Part shown: positions 51,818 to 62,076 of the stretch, one piece after another
How the letters are laid out: each line of letters opens with the position of its first letter
Position numbering within the stretch: the stretch's first letter is position 1
Assembly: GCF_002209485.1 (NCBI RefSeq)
Contig: NZ_NJIX01000001.1
Span: 620,001-684,000, forward strand
Length of the DNA stretch: 64,000 nt
Direction: 5' to 3'
Origin: Achromobacter sp. HZ34
GTDB taxonomy: Bacteria; Pseudomonadota; Gammaproteobacteria; Burkholderiales; Burkholderiaceae_B
The notes under the pieces: generated by a model
What the model was told of the DNA's origin: nothing
What the model saw: the letters and a program-made list of their open reading frames with translations, nothing else
Database searches by the model: none
Translations under genes and position numbers: made by a program

Positions 51818-52959
51818 CCTCCCCCGATATTCCGTCTTTCAACCGCGCTGAATTCGAAGGGCGCGTCGCGCGCCTGCGTGCCGTCATGCGCGAGCGCGGC
51901 GCCGAGGTCATGCTGTTGGACGACATCGAGATCCTGGCCTATTTCACCGGCTACGAACGTTCGATCAGCTATTACCGCGCCTGCCTGGTGCCGCTGGAAG
52001 GCGAACCGCTGATGGTCCTGCGCAGCTTGGACACCGCCCCCTTCCTGGAAACCGCCTGGTTCGAACAGCATGTCGGTTATGCCGACGCGCAGGATCCCGT
52101 GGATCTGCTGACGGCTGAAATCAAGCAGCGCTGGGGCACCAACCTGCGCCTGGGTATCGACTTCGGCAGCCATGGCATGACCGTCGACGTGTTCCAGCGT
52201 CTGCAGGCAGGCTTGCCCGGCGCCACTTTCGTCGCCATGACGAACGTGCCCTGGGAACTGCGCCTGGTCAAGTCCGCCGCCGAGGTACAGCACATCGAAC
52301 GCGCCAGCGGCATCGCCGACCAGACCATGGGCGAGATGGCGGCGCGTGCGCGCATCGGCATGAGCGGCCGCGACATGGCGGCCTTCGCGGCCGCCCGCTA
52401 CATCGAGCTGGGTGGACTGCCGGGCCACGTCGGACCGATCACCTACGGCAAGGACTGGGGCTTCCTGCACGGCCATCTGCACGATACGCCGATGCAGTCT
52501 GGCGACGTCCTGCATATCGAACTGGTGCCGCGTTTCCGCGGCTACAGCGCCCGCATCATGCGCAGCGTCGTCATGGGCGAGCCCACCGCGCTGCAGCGCG
52601 ACACCGCGGAAAAACTCATCGCGCTGCAGGACGCGCAGATCGTTGCCATGGTGCCCGGCGCATCCGCCCACGCGGTCGATGCGCTGCTGCGTGACGGCGT
52701 GCTGCGCGCCGGCCTGCGCGAGAGCTACGACAACATCACGGGCTACACGGTCGGGTATTACTCCCAGCAGCCGGTGCGTTCCAGCGATTTCACCCGTGTC
52801 TTTGGACCGCATTCCGACTGGACGCTGGAGGCGGGCATGGTCTTTCACATGTATACGTCCGCACGCGGCCTGGCCATCAGCGAAACGGTGCTGGTCGAGA
52901 GCGACGGCCCACGGCGGCTGACGCAACTGCCCCGCAAACTGTACACCGCAGGTGCATAG
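51814..52959 (+). CDS. M24 (creatinase/aminopeptidase fold) hydrolase lacking most metal ligands
   Basis: 381 residues. The N-terminal creatinase domain (~1-140) includes MLLDDIEILAYFTGYERSIS; the pita-bread domain spans ~150-375. In metal-dependent Xaa-Pro peptidases the ligands are Asp, Asp, His, Glu, Glu. Here the first Asp pair region reads HIELVPRFRGYSARIMRSV (~234-252; Glu and Ala at the expected positions), the His region reads ITGYTVGYYS and the first Glu region reads GMVFHMYTSARG. Only the last Glu (SETVLV) is kept. This resembles metal-independent creatinase-type or ectoine-hydrolase-like members and suggests amidino or amide hydrolysis of the imported compound. That role is inferred. 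Confidence 0.85.
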   Translation: MTSPDIPSFNRAEFEGRVARLRAVMRERGAEVMLLDDIEILAYFTGYERSISYYRACLVPLEGEPLMVLRSLDTAPFLETAWFEQHVGYADAQDPVDLLTAEIKQRWGTNLRLGIDFGSHGMTVDVFQRLQAGLPGATFVAMTNVPWELRLVKSAAEVQHIERASGIADQTMGEMAARARIGMSGRDMAAFAAARYIELGGLPGHVGPITYGKDWGFLHGHLHDTPMQSGDVLHIELVPRFRGYSARIMRSVVMGEPTALQRDTAEKLIALQDAQIVAMVPGASAHAVDALLRDGVLRAGLRESYDNITGYTVGYYSQQPVRSSDFTRVFGPHSDWTLEAGMVFHMYTSARGLAISETVLVESDGPRRLTQLPRKLYTAGA

Positions 52960-52981
52960 GACAGAGGAAATAGGAGCCGCC

Positions 52982-54259
52982 ATGGACACTGTCGATCTGC
53001 TCGCCGCACTGGATGAGAAAGCCAGCCTGGAATTCCTGGCCCGGATGCTCAGGCACAAAAGCTACAGCGCCACGCCGGGGGAGCGCGAGCTGGCCGCGTT
53101 CATGGTGGAGCGCATGCGGGACATCGGGCTGGAGGCGGAATTGACGCCGGTGCCGGGTGGGCGGGTGAATGCGATCGGGCGGTGGCGTGGGACGGGGGCG
53201 GCCGGGGGCTCCGACGGCTCAGGTGGCCCTCACGGCTTCGGCGGGCTCGCTGGCGTTCATGGCGCCGGCAAGAGTCTTCTTTTCAACGGGCATCTGGACA
53301 CCAATCCGGTCTCCGAAGGGTGGACCGTGGATCCCTGGGGTGGCTTGTACGACGACGAATTCATCTACGGTAACGGCGTCTCGAACATGAAAGCGGGCGA
53401 CGCCGCCTATTACTGTGCGGTCAAGACCCTGATCGACCAGGGTGTGCGGCTGCCGGGTGATGTCGTACTGACCTACGTCGTCGGCGAACTGCAAGGCGGC
53501 ATAGGCACGGTCGCCGCGATCGACCAGGGCATCAAGGCCGACTACTTCGTCAATGCGGAGCCGACGGACGTGCAGGCGCTGACCATGCACGCGGGGTCCT
53601 TCGTCTTCGTCATCGAAATCACCGGCAACACGCGTCACCTGTCCAAGCGCGAGGAAGCGGCCGACGCCATCATGGCAGGTTGCTGGCTGGTTCCGCGCAT
53701 CAATGCCATGACTTTTTCCGGTGCTGCCAGCGAACGCCATGCGTCCATCAACCGGGCGCACGTCGGCGTCATGCGGGGCGGGCTGGGTCGGGAAATGCTG
53801 GAATGGCGGGCGCCCCAGGTTGCGGACTTCGTGCGCATCCAGGGGTCGGCGCGCTATGCGCCCGGCCAGAGCGAAGATGGCGTCATGGCAGACCTGCGGA
53901 GAATGCTGGACGAGATGGAGTTCACCCTCCCCGGCATCCGTGCGACCGTCACGATCAACCGCAACGATGACCGTCCCACGATGCTGCCCTTCGAGGTGGC
54001 GCCGGACAACCGGATCGTACAGGCCGTCAATCAGGCGTATCGGCGGGTCCGGGGTGTCGAACAACCGACCGGGGCATTGCGTCCGCCCGCTTTCTACGGC
54101 ACCGATGCGGCGCACTTCTATCAGAGGCGGGGGATGGCCGGCGTGGTCTGCGGGCCTGGCGGGAAGTACAACACCATGCCGGATGAACGGGTGGATATCG
54201 CGGACTATCTGGCCGCGATCCGGGTCTACATGCTGACGATATTGGACATATGCGGCTGA
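52982..54259 (+). CDS. M20-family (ArgE/DapE/carboxypeptidase-like) protein with altered metal site
   Basis: 425 residues from the ATG at 52982 with AGGAG upstream. M20 landmarks are present but changed. The first His/Asp motif is intact (NGHLDTNP, ~103-110). The bridging Asp is Asn (GNGVSNMKAG, ~130-139). The Glu-Glu pair is Glu-Leu (VVGELQGGIGT, ~165). The EPT glutamate is kept (NAEPTD, ~193). The final His is Asn (KYNTMPDERVDI, ~396). By comparison with carboxypeptidase G2, three of five zinc ligands differ. A Gly-rich loop (GSDGSGGPHGFGG) lies at ~77-89. It is the last gene of the ABC operon. Confidence 0.85.
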   Translation: MDTVDLLAALDEKASLEFLARMLRHKSYSATPGERELAAFMVERMRDIGLEAELTPVPGGRVNAIGRWRGTGAAGGSDGSGGPHGFGGLAGVHGAGKSLLFNGHLDTNPVSEGWTVDPWGGLYDDEFIYGNGVSNMKAGDAAYYCAVKTLIDQGVRLPGDVVLTYVVGELQGGIGTVAAIDQGIKADYFVNAEPTDVQALTMHAGSFVFVIEITGNTRHLSKREEAADAIMAGCWLVPRINAMTFSGAASERHASINRAHVGVMRGGLGREMLEWRAPQVADFVRIQGSARYAPGQSEDGVMADLRRMLDEMEFTLPGIRATVTINRNDDRPTMLPFEVAPDNRIVQAVNQAYRRVRGVEQPTGALRPPAFYGTDAAHFYQRRGMAGVVCGPGGKYNTMPDERVDIADYLAAIRVYMLTILDICG

Positions 54260-54406
54260 GGTGGCTATGTACTCCGCATTTTGCGTCGTACGCTTTTGGC
54301 GGCCGGGCGACCTTCACTGCCAGGATTCAGCCTGTCGCCGGGATTACGGATTGCTGTTCGATTCAATCTGCCGTTTTGGGCGGCAGGCCTCAGCTGACGA
54401 CGCGGT

Positions 54407-55084
54407 TCAAGGAATGATCTTGTAGTTCGCGAATGTAATCGGATCCTTGGGATCGCCGCGTTCGACGTTCCGTCCTTCGGAGACCAGGGCTTCTCCCTTC
54501 GGCTTGTCATTCAGTCTCCAGCTTTCCGAAATGCGGGAGCTGAAGACGAAGTCACGCTGCTTGGCGTCGTAGCGGAAGGTAATGTAGTCCGTCCAATGGC
54601 TGCCGCAAGACACGCCGTTCTGCACGGTGAAGTAGCGGCCCTTGGTCGCGAAAGGTGCATCGTTATCCGTGATCGGATCGCATTGCCCGCCCTGGTCGGC
54701 GCGGAAGACGACCTCGTCATTACGCCCCTGCAAGCGATAGCCGCCGTCGGCTTGCCCAAGAAACACCAGCAACGGCCGCGCCGGCGCCGGCTTCTCGGTC
54801 CGGCGATAATCCCCTTCGCGCGGCTGCGCCAGGATGACCAGGTAGTCCGTCTTCCCGTCCCCATCCAGATCCCCTGCTTTTTCCGCGGCGAGAACCTGCA
54901 TACCCTTGGGCAGTTGCTTCGCGATGGCGGCAGGCAGCGTCGTGGACGCCTGCGCGGAAGCGATACCGGGTAGCGTAGCCGTGGCAATCAGCGCCGTGGC
55001 AGCCGCCTGCAAGAGCGGCGACGGCAAACGTCGGGGTTGCTGGAGAAACGAGGTCAGAGCATGGCGACGCGTTGGGAATCTCAT
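54407..55084 (-). CDS. Exported hypothetical protein with FG-GAP/EF-hand-like motif
   Basis: 225 residues. A long N-terminal signal (Arg-rich n-region, then LQAAATALIATATLPGIASA) is followed by AAEKAGDLDGDGKTDYLVIL, a DxDxDG calcium-binding-like or FG-GAP-type motif seen in many exported proteins of unknown role. The rest is beta-rich (DEVVFRADQGGQCDPITDND, FTVQNGVSCGSHWTDYITFR). Two Cys could form a disulfide. It is convergent with the M20 gene. The function is unknown. Confidence 0.8.
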   Translation of the reverse strand: MRFPTRRHALTSFLQQPRRLPSPLLQAAATALIATATLPGIASAQASTTLPAAIAKQLPKGMQVLAAEKAGDLDGDGKTDYLVILAQPREGDYRRTEKPAPARPLLVFLGQADGGYRLQGRNDEVVFRADQGGQCDPITDNDAPFATKGRYFTVQNGVSCGSHWTDYITFRYDAKQRDFVFSSRISESWRLNDKPKGEALVSEGRNVERGDPKDPITFANYKIIP

Positions 55085-55136
55085 GGGTAGCTTCGGTGTG
55101 TAGACAAAAGCAGGCGTTAACGGGGACGCAAGCTTA

Positions 55137-55442
55137 TCACTCCCCGCCTCCCTTCATCGGCTGCGCGTACGACATCGCCGGCTGGCACCACGATGGATAG
55201 TCGGCGACAACCTCAACGAAGTCGTCAAAGTAGCTGAGGCCGAGTGCCGATAGCCGGCAGATCAGTACGTCGAGCGTCTCCTGCCCGAAGCACGGCCCGA
55301 ATGAAATAAGGTCTTCGTTCTCGTCGAGAAGATTCACACCTTCCATCGCGGTTTGCAGCCCGGCCTGCGACACGCCACGCTCCTGGAGAGCGCGCCGCCG
55401 GATAACCAATCCGTATTCAGAGGTGACTTTGACCATGCTCAT
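55137..55442 (-). CDS. Small hypothetical protein, possible orphan immunity-type protein
   Basis: The frame is open from a TTG at 55556; I favour a start at the ATG at 55442 or 55436, giving ~100 residues (MSMVKVTSEYGLVIRRRALQ...). The central part, NEDLISFGPCFGQETLDVLI, followed by LSALGLSYFDDFVEVVADYP and a Trp-Cys, has the character of small acidic cytosolic proteins found near polymorphic toxins. I do not recognise it firmly. It overlaps the next small ORF upstream by 4 bp and lies in a lower-GC patch. Confidence 0.5.
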   Translation of the reverse strand: MSMVKVTSEYGLVIRRRALQERGVSQAGLQTAMEGVNLLDENEDLISFGPCFGQETLDVLICRLSALGLSYFDDFVEVVADYPSWCQPAMSYAQPMKGGGE

Positions 55443-55819
55443 AGGTTTCGGCTGCGGCTTCGTGCCGACGTCCCCGTACGTTCCGTAGGACACGCCCGAC
55501 AGCGGACGGCATTCATAGTCGACATCCCCCGGATCGATCGTTCGACATCCGCACAACCTGTCTCAGGAGGCACGTGGCGACTGTTCATCAAGCCCAGAGC
55601 TTCGCCAAGCGATTCCACGAACTCGGCGCGCTCGCCTTTATATTCGCCCGAGATATCCCTGAAACTGGAGCACAACGAAGAGCGGACTTCCTCACTCGCC
55701 ATCTGCAGAGTGGCCGCCAGTTGCTCCAGAGCCTGAATTACGTCATCGGGGTTGATCGCCCCTTCCCCAGAAAACTCCAAAAACACCGCAAAATTTGCGA
55801 TTTGTTTCTTCAGTAGCAC
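55439..55819 (-). CDS. Small hypothetical protein, possible immunity-associated, C-terminus possibly altered
   Basis: 126 residues from the ATG at 55819. The first ~75 residues look like a real protein (MLLKKQIANFAVFLEFSGEG, INPDDVIQALEQLAATLQMA, ESLGEALGL). The last ~50 are Arg/Cys/Thr-rich and resemble read-through, so a natural end may have been lost by a frameshift or stop loss. Local GC content is clearly below that of neighbouring genes. No family is assigned with confidence. Confidence 0.5.
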   Translation of the reverse strand: MLLKKQIANFAVFLEFSGEGAINPDDVIQALEQLAATLQMASEEVRSSLCSSFRDISGEYKGERAEFVESLGEALGLMNSRHVPPETGCADVERSIRGMSTMNAVRCRACPTERTGTSARSRSRNL

Positions 55820-55828
55820 AAATGAATA

Positions 55829-55849
55829 GCCCCGCTTTCCGGGCGGGGC
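55829..55849 (-). terminator. GC-rich hairpin downstream of the glycerol transporter operon
   Basis: GCCCCGC (55829-55835) and GCGGGGC (55843-55849) form a 7-bp stem with a 7-nt loop. On the minus strand it follows the last glycerol-operon gene by ~127 bp of AT-rich DNA and is followed by TATTCATTTG. It could end that operon or form a leader hairpin for the small ORF starting at 55819. Confidence 0.5.
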
Positions 55850-55975
55850 GAAAGATCAATAAAAGAAGGAATTATAGTTGTTGATCAATAGTTTATAGAT
55901 TTTTTATAAAGTAGTTTCGAGGACGCTGACATCCCGATCTTCAGCTAAAAATCCATCCAACAAACCTGCGCTAAC

Positions 55976-57706
55976 TCACCTCACCTTCCCTTCCTTCCAA
56001 GCCTGCAACAGTTTGTCATAAGCTATCGTTTCCCCCTTCGGCTTCTCATTCGCCAGCTTCTTCCACGGCGCATGTTCATCCGACAGCCACTTCGACGGAT
56101 CGCTGCGGGCATTGAGTTTCGGGGCGCAATGCGCCATCCCTGCCCGCTCCAGCCTGGCCATGACCTGATCCATTTCATTGGCCAGGTTATCCATGGCCTG
56201 TTGCGGCGACTTCTCTCCCGTCACCGCGGCGGCGACGTTGTTCCACCAGAGTTGTGCCAACTTGGGATAGTCGGGCACGTTGTTGCCGGTCGGCGTCCAC
56301 GCCACCCGTGCCGGGCTGCGGTAGAACTCGATCAAGCCGCCATAATTCGCGGCATTCTTGGTGAAGTAGTCGCTGTGGATGTCGCTGTCCCGGATAAAGG
56401 TCAGACCGGTAATGGACTTCTTCAAGGACACCGACTTCGACGTGACGAATTGCGCATAGAGCCACGCCGCCGACATCCGGTTCGGATCGGTCGACTTGAA
56501 GAACGTCCAGGATCCCACATCCTGGTAGCCGTTCTGCATGCCGTCCTTCCAGTAAGGACCATACGGTGACGGCGCCATGCGCCACTTGGGCGTCCCATCC
56601 GCATTCACCACCGGCAACCCCTTCTTGGTCATATCGGCCGTGAACGCCGTGTACCAGAAGACCTGCTGCGCGATCTGCCCCTGCGCCGGCACGGGCCCCG
56701 ACTCCGAGAACGTCATCCCCATCGCCTGCTGCGGCGCGTACTTCTTCATCCAGTCTATGTACTTGGTCAAGGCATACACCGCGGCCGGACTATTGGTTGC
56801 CCCGCCCCGCGCGACCGACGCACCCACCGGCGTGCACTTGTCGTCCGCCACGCGTATGCCCCACTCGTCCACCGGCATGCCATTGGGCAGCCCCTTGTCG
56901 GCGGCGCCGGCCATGGACAGCCAGGCATCGGTGAAGCGCCACCCCAGCGAAGGATCCTTCTTGCCATAGTCCATATGCCCATAGATGCGCTTGCCATCCA
57001 GTTCCTTCACGTCGTTGCTGAAGAACTCGGCAATGTCCTCGTAGGCGGACCAGTTCGTCGGCACGCCCAGCTCATAGCCGTACTTGGCCTTGAACTTGTC
57101 GCGCAGGTCCTCGCGGGCGAACCAGTCGGCGCGGAACCAATACACGTTGGCGAATTGCTGGTCGGGCAACTGGTAAAGCTTGCCGTCCGGCGCCGTCGTG
57201 AACCGGGTGCCGATGAAGTCCTGCAGATCCAGGCCGGGGTTGGTGTACTCCTTGCCCGCCCCCTGCATATAGTCGGTCAGCGGCAGGATGGCGCCGTAGC
57301 GGTAGTGGGTGCCGATCAGATCCGAATCGGAGATCCACCCGTCGTAAATGGACTTACCTGATTGCATGGAGGTCTGCAGTTTCTCGACCACGTCACCTTC
57401 CTGGATGATGTCGTGGTTGACCTTGATCCCGGTGATCTCGGCAAAAGCCCGAGCCAAGGTCTTGGACTCGTACTCGTGCGTGGTGATGGTCTCGGACACC
57501 ACATTGACCTCATTGACCCCCTTGGCCTTCAGCTTGGCGGCCGCCTCGATGAACCACTTCATCTCCGCCATCTGCTGGTCCTTGGACAACGTCGAAGGCT
57601 GGAATTCAGTGTCGATCCACTTCTGCGCCTCCGGCTCTCCCGCCCATGCGCCCGGCGTTCCGATCAGGGCGATGGCGGCCGCCACGGCATGCATACGCAA
57701 TTTCAT
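55976..57706 (-). CDS. glpV: Glycerol ABC transporter substrate-binding protein
   Basis: The ATG at 57706 gives 576 residues with a signal peptide ending near GAWAGE. The large binding-protein fold is typical of GlpV-type proteins: FQPSTLSKDQQMAEMKWFIE, VVSETITTHEYESKTLARAF, DGKLYQLPDQQFANVYWFRA, GATNSPAAVYALTKYIDWM and the C-terminal DQVMARLERAGM. It is larger than ordinary sugar-binding proteins, as in the GlpSTPQV glycerol system of rhizobia. Gene order with glpS, glpT, glpP, glpQ and the DUF2160 gene supports the assignment. Confidence 0.9.
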   Translation of the reverse strand: MKLRMHAVAAAIALIGTPGAWAGEPEAQKWIDTEFQPSTLSKDQQMAEMKWFIEAAAKLKAKGVNEVNVVSETITTHEYESKTLARAFAEITGIKVNHDIIQEGDVVEKLQTSMQSGKSIYDGWISDSDLIGTHYRYGAILPLTDYMQGAGKEYTNPGLDLQDFIGTRFTTAPDGKLYQLPDQQFANVYWFRADWFAREDLRDKFKAKYGYELGVPTNWSAYEDIAEFFSNDVKELDGKRIYGHMDYGKKDPSLGWRFTDAWLSMAGAADKGLPNGMPVDEWGIRVADDKCTPVGASVARGGATNSPAAVYALTKYIDWMKKYAPQQAMGMTFSESGPVPAQGQIAQQVFWYTAFTADMTKKGLPVVNADGTPKWRMAPSPYGPYWKDGMQNGYQDVGSWTFFKSTDPNRMSAAWLYAQFVTSKSVSLKKSITGLTFIRDSDIHSDYFTKNAANYGGLIEFYRSPARVAWTPTGNNVPDYPKLAQLWWNNVAAAVTGEKSPQQAMDNLANEMDQVMARLERAGMAHCAPKLNARSDPSKWLSDEHAPWKKLANEKPKGETIAYDKLLQAWKEGKVR

Positions 57707-57791
57707 GACTGTCTCCTCGGTAGCCTTCCCCATGTAGTGAAGCGGACAGGGCCGGGGAAAGCGGGGGGCCGTGGTCCGTGCGAAGAACCAG

Positions 57792-58100
57792 CTAGCCCTT
57801 GCGCATGATGAATCCCAGCAACAACATGGAAATCACGAAACTGATCCATATCGACGGCGGATTCTCCAGCGAGAACCAGGAGGCGAAGCGTTCGCCCAGG
57901 CCGACGAACACCAGATTGACCCAGGCCGCGCACATCAAACCGATGAACAGGCGGTCACCACGTGTCGTGGCGATAGGCAGGAAACCTTTGCGCAAGCGCG
58001 TGGGCGAGCGCAGTTCGGCCACCGTCATGCCCGCCAGCATCACCACGATGCAGCCGAAGAACACGGCCACGGGCAGCGTCCAGACCATCCAGTCGAACAT
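57792..58100 (-). CDS. DUF2160 small membrane protein of the glycerol transporter operon
   Basis: 102 residues with three hydrophobic segments (VWTLPVAVFFGCIVVMLAGM, LFIGLMCAAWVNLVFVG, IWISFVISMLLLGFIM) and a conserved-looking loop ELRSPTRLRKGFLPIATTRG. This family is found almost only between the permease and binding-protein genes of GlpSTPQV-type glycerol operons. It is thought to be an accessory membrane component; its function is not proven. Confidence 0.88.
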   Translation of the reverse strand: MFDWMVWTLPVAVFFGCIVVMLAGMTVAELRSPTRLRKGFLPIATTRGDRLFIGLMCAAWVNLVFVGLGERFASWFSLENPPSIWISFVISMLLLGFIMRKG

Positions 58101-58179
58101 GCGAGTCTCCTTCGATACGCCCGCAGCCAGACACTCGTAATGCGGCGTGCGACATCCAGTTCGCGCGCCGCCGCCGTTG

Positions 58180-58998
58180 CTATACGCGCCCCATGGCGAA
58201 TCCCTTCGCGATGTAGTGGCGCACGAACCAGATGACGATGGCGCCGGGCACGATGGTCAGGACACCGGCCGCGGCCAGCACGCCCCAATCCATTCCGGAA
58301 GCCGATACCGTGCGCGTCATCGTGGCGACGATGGGTTTGGCATTGACCGACGTCAGGGTGCGCGCCAACAGCAGCTCCACCCAGCTGAACATGAAGCAGA
58401 AGAACGCCGTCACGCCCACCCCGGCCTTGATCAGGGGCAGGAAGATGGTCAGGAAAAAGCGGGGAAAGGAATAGCCGTCCACATAGGCGGTCTCGTCGAT
58501 TTCCCGCGGCACGCCGGACATGAAGCCTTCCAGGATCCAGACGGCCAGCGGCACGTTGAATACCAGATGCGCCAGGGCTACGGCCAGGTGAGTGTCCATC
58601 AGGCCCAGCGCGCTATACAGCTGGAAGAACGGCAACAGGAACACCGCCGGCGGCGTCATGCGGTTGGTCAACAGCCAGAAGAACACATGCTTGTCGCCGA
58701 TGAAGCTGTAGCGCGAAAAGGCGTAGGCCGCCGGCAAGGCCACCAGCAGTGAAATCACCGTGTTGACCACCACATAGATCAGGGAGTTGATGTAGCCCGA
58801 ATACCAGGAGGGATCGGTGAAGATGGTCCGGTAATGGCGCAAGGTGAAGTCATGCGGCCAGAGGGTCAGCGAGCTGACGATCTCCGTATTGGTCTTGAAC
58901 GACATGTTCAGCATCCAGTACAACGGCAGGATGGCGAACACCAGGTAGACGACCAGGAAGACACTGCGCCAGATGATAGGCTTCTCACGCATGGACAT
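58180..58998 (-). CDS. glpQ: Glycerol ABC transporter permease
   Basis: 272 residues with six spans, starting VFLVVYLVFAILPLYWMLNM. The MalG-type layout is visible: the loop NTEIVSSLTLWPHDFTLRHY after span 1 and the EAA loop EIDETAYVDGYSFPRFFLTI (~165). It pairs with the GlpP-type permease. It overlaps that gene by 14 bp and precedes the DUF2160 gene by ~80 bp. Confidence 0.92.
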   Translation of the reverse strand: MSMREKPIIWRSVFLVVYLVFAILPLYWMLNMSFKTNTEIVSSLTLWPHDFTLRHYRTIFTDPSWYSGYINSLIYVVVNTVISLLVALPAAYAFSRYSFIGDKHVFFWLLTNRMTPPAVFLLPFFQLYSALGLMDTHLAVALAHLVFNVPLAVWILEGFMSGVPREIDETAYVDGYSFPRFFLTIFLPLIKAGVGVTAFFCFMFSWVELLLARTLTSVNAKPIVATMTRTVSASGMDWGVLAAAGVLTIVPGAIVIWFVRHYIAKGFAMGRV

Positions 58999-59875
58999 TC
59001 TCCTCGTCCGCCGCGCCCGACGTGCCGGCGCGTTGGATCCAGTTGTAGAGGATGAAGCACAGCAGCAGGATGATCAGGAAATACACGATGGAGAACGCCG
59101 CCGCCGGTCCCAGGTCGAATTGGCCCACTGCTTTCTGCGTCAGATATTGGGACAGGAACGTGGTGGCGTTGCCGGGGCCGCCGCCCGTCAGGACGAAGGG
59201 CTCCGTGTAGATCATGAAGCTGTCCATGAAACGCAGCAGCACGGCAATCATCAGCACGCCGCGCATCTTGGGCAGTTCGATATAGCGGAAGACGGCCAGC
59301 CGCGATGCGCCGTCGATGCGCGCGGCCTGGTAATACGCCGGCGCAATGGCCCGCAGGCCGGCATAACAAAGCAAGGCGACCAGCGGCGTCCAGTGCCACA
59401 CGTCCATGATCAGCACGGTAAGCCAGGCGTCGAGGACATTGGCCGTGTAGTTGTAATTGACGCCCAGCCCCGCCAGGGCGGCGCCCAGCAGGCCGATATC
59501 GCTGCGGCCGAACACCTGCCATATCGTCCCGACCACGTTCCAGGGAATGAGCAATGACAAGGCCACGACCACCAGCACCGCCGACGCGCGCCACCCGTGC
59601 GCCGGCATGCATAGCGCCAGCAGGATGCCCAGGGGAATCTCGACGACCAGCACGGCCAGCGAAAACCCGATCTGCCGGAACAAGGCATTGTGCAGTTCTT
59701 CGTCCTGCAGAACGGCGGCAAACCACTCGGTACCGACGAAGACGCGACGATCCGGAGCGATGATGTCCTGCACCGAATAATTGACCACAGTCATCAGCGG
59801 CAGGATCGCGGAGAATGCCACTGACAGCACCACGGGGAGGATCAGGAACCAGGCTTTCTGATTGATCGGCTTCAT
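58985..59875 (-). CDS. glpP: Glycerol ABC transporter permease
   Basis: 296 residues with six spans, starting AWFLILPVVLSVAFSAILPL. The MalF-type loop VNYSVQDIIAPDRRVFVGTE follows span 1. The EAA loop is YYQAARIDGASRLAVFRYIE (~200). The LTGGGPGNATTFLSQYL segment is characteristic of sugar/glycerol permeases of this class. Its ATG overlaps the upstream ATPase stop by 4 bp. Confidence 0.92.
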   Translation of the reverse strand: MKPINQKAWFLILPVVLSVAFSAILPLMTVVNYSVQDIIAPDRRVFVGTEWFAAVLQDEELHNALFRQIGFSLAVLVVEIPLGILLALCMPAHGWRASAVLVVVALSLLIPWNVVGTIWQVFGRSDIGLLGAALAGLGVNYNYTANVLDAWLTVLIMDVWHWTPLVALLCYAGLRAIAPAYYQAARIDGASRLAVFRYIELPKMRGVLMIAVLLRFMDSFMIYTEPFVLTGGGPGNATTFLSQYLTQKAVGQFDLGPAAAFSIVYFLIILLLCFILYNWIQRAGTSGAADEENVHA

Positions 59876-60962
59876 GGAATCAGCGCCTCGTCGCGGTAGA
59901 AACAGGTCTTCGAGTTCAGTACCGACAGCCAGACGATGTTGCCCGGCGTCATTGCCACTTCGCTGTCCAGGGGCAGGCGCGCCCTGACCACATATTGTTC
60001 AAAGGTGCCGGTGAGCAGCAGATAGGTGCCGACGTCCTGCAGGCGCGTGACTGTCACGGGCAATGCGCCCGGTGCATCCTCGGGGCGCAGGTGCGTGAAT
60101 TCCGGGCGCACGCCCAGGGTGAACTCGCCCGCTTGCGCCAGCGTGCGGGCGCGCGCCGGCGTAAGGCCGGTCAGGCGGCGGCTGCCGACCAGAACGCTGT
60201 CATCGAACCAGCGCGCCGGCAGGAAGTTCATGCCGGGAGAACCGATGAAATGTCCGACGAAGGTATGCGACGGCCGCAGGAACAGATCGTCCGGGCTGCC
60301 GATCTGCACCACCCTGCCACGCGACATCACCACCACGCGTTCAGCGAAAGTCAGGGCCTCTGTCTGATCGTGGGTGACGTAGATGAGCGTCAGCTTCAGC
60401 TCCTTGTGGATCTCCTTGAGCTTGCGCCGCAATTCCCATTTGAGATGCGGATCGATGACGGTCAAAGGCTCGTCGAACAGCACCGCCGATACATCATTGC
60501 GCACCAGGCCACGGCCCAGGGATATCTTCTGCTTGGCATCGGCCGTCAGGTTGCGCGCCCGGCGATCCAGGACGGGCGACAGTTCCAGCATCTCGGCGAT
60601 GCGCCCGACTCTCTCTCGCACCTTGTCTTCGGGCACCTTGCGATTGCGCAGCGGGAACGCCAGGTTCTGCGCCACCGTCATGGTGTCGTAGACGACCGGG
60701 AACTGGAAGACCTGGGCGATATTGCGTTCCTGCGGGGTCTGGCCGGTCACGTCGCGGCCGTCGAAGCGGATCGATCCCGAAGACGGCCGCAGCAGCCCGG
60801 AAATGCAGTTCAGCAAGGTGGTCTTGCCGCAACCGGACGGCCCCAGCAAGGCGTAGGCGCCGCCATCCCGGAAGGTGTAATTCAAGGGCAGCAAGGCGTA
60901 GTCTTCATCCGAAATGGGATGCGGGACATAGGAGTGCGAGAGATCCAGTTCGATGCTGGCCA

Positions 60963-60963
<1 letters not shown>
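59872..60963 (-). CDS. glpT: Glycerol ABC transporter ATP-binding protein
   Basis: 363 residues from the ATG at 60963 (a GTG at 60966 would add one). Walker A is LLGPSGCGKTTLLNCISGL (~38), Q-loop VFQFPVVYDTMTVAQNLAF, an unusual signature NLTADAKQKISLGRGLVR in place of LSGGQ, Walker B AVLFDEPLTVIDPHLKWE and switch YVTHDQTEALTFAERVVV. The divergent signature is typical of one of the two ATPases in the glycerol system. Its start overlaps the glpS stop (TGATG). Confidence 0.92.
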
Positions 60964-62051
<1,088 letters not shown>

Positions 62052-62076
62052 CGCGTCTCCTGGCGAAAAGCTGCGG

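Noticed and set aside
51814-52959. Assignment as ectoine hydrolase DoeA
   Set aside because: The neighbouring M20 protein is not of the DoeB type and no other ectoine genes are present; only the broad M24 fold can be supported.
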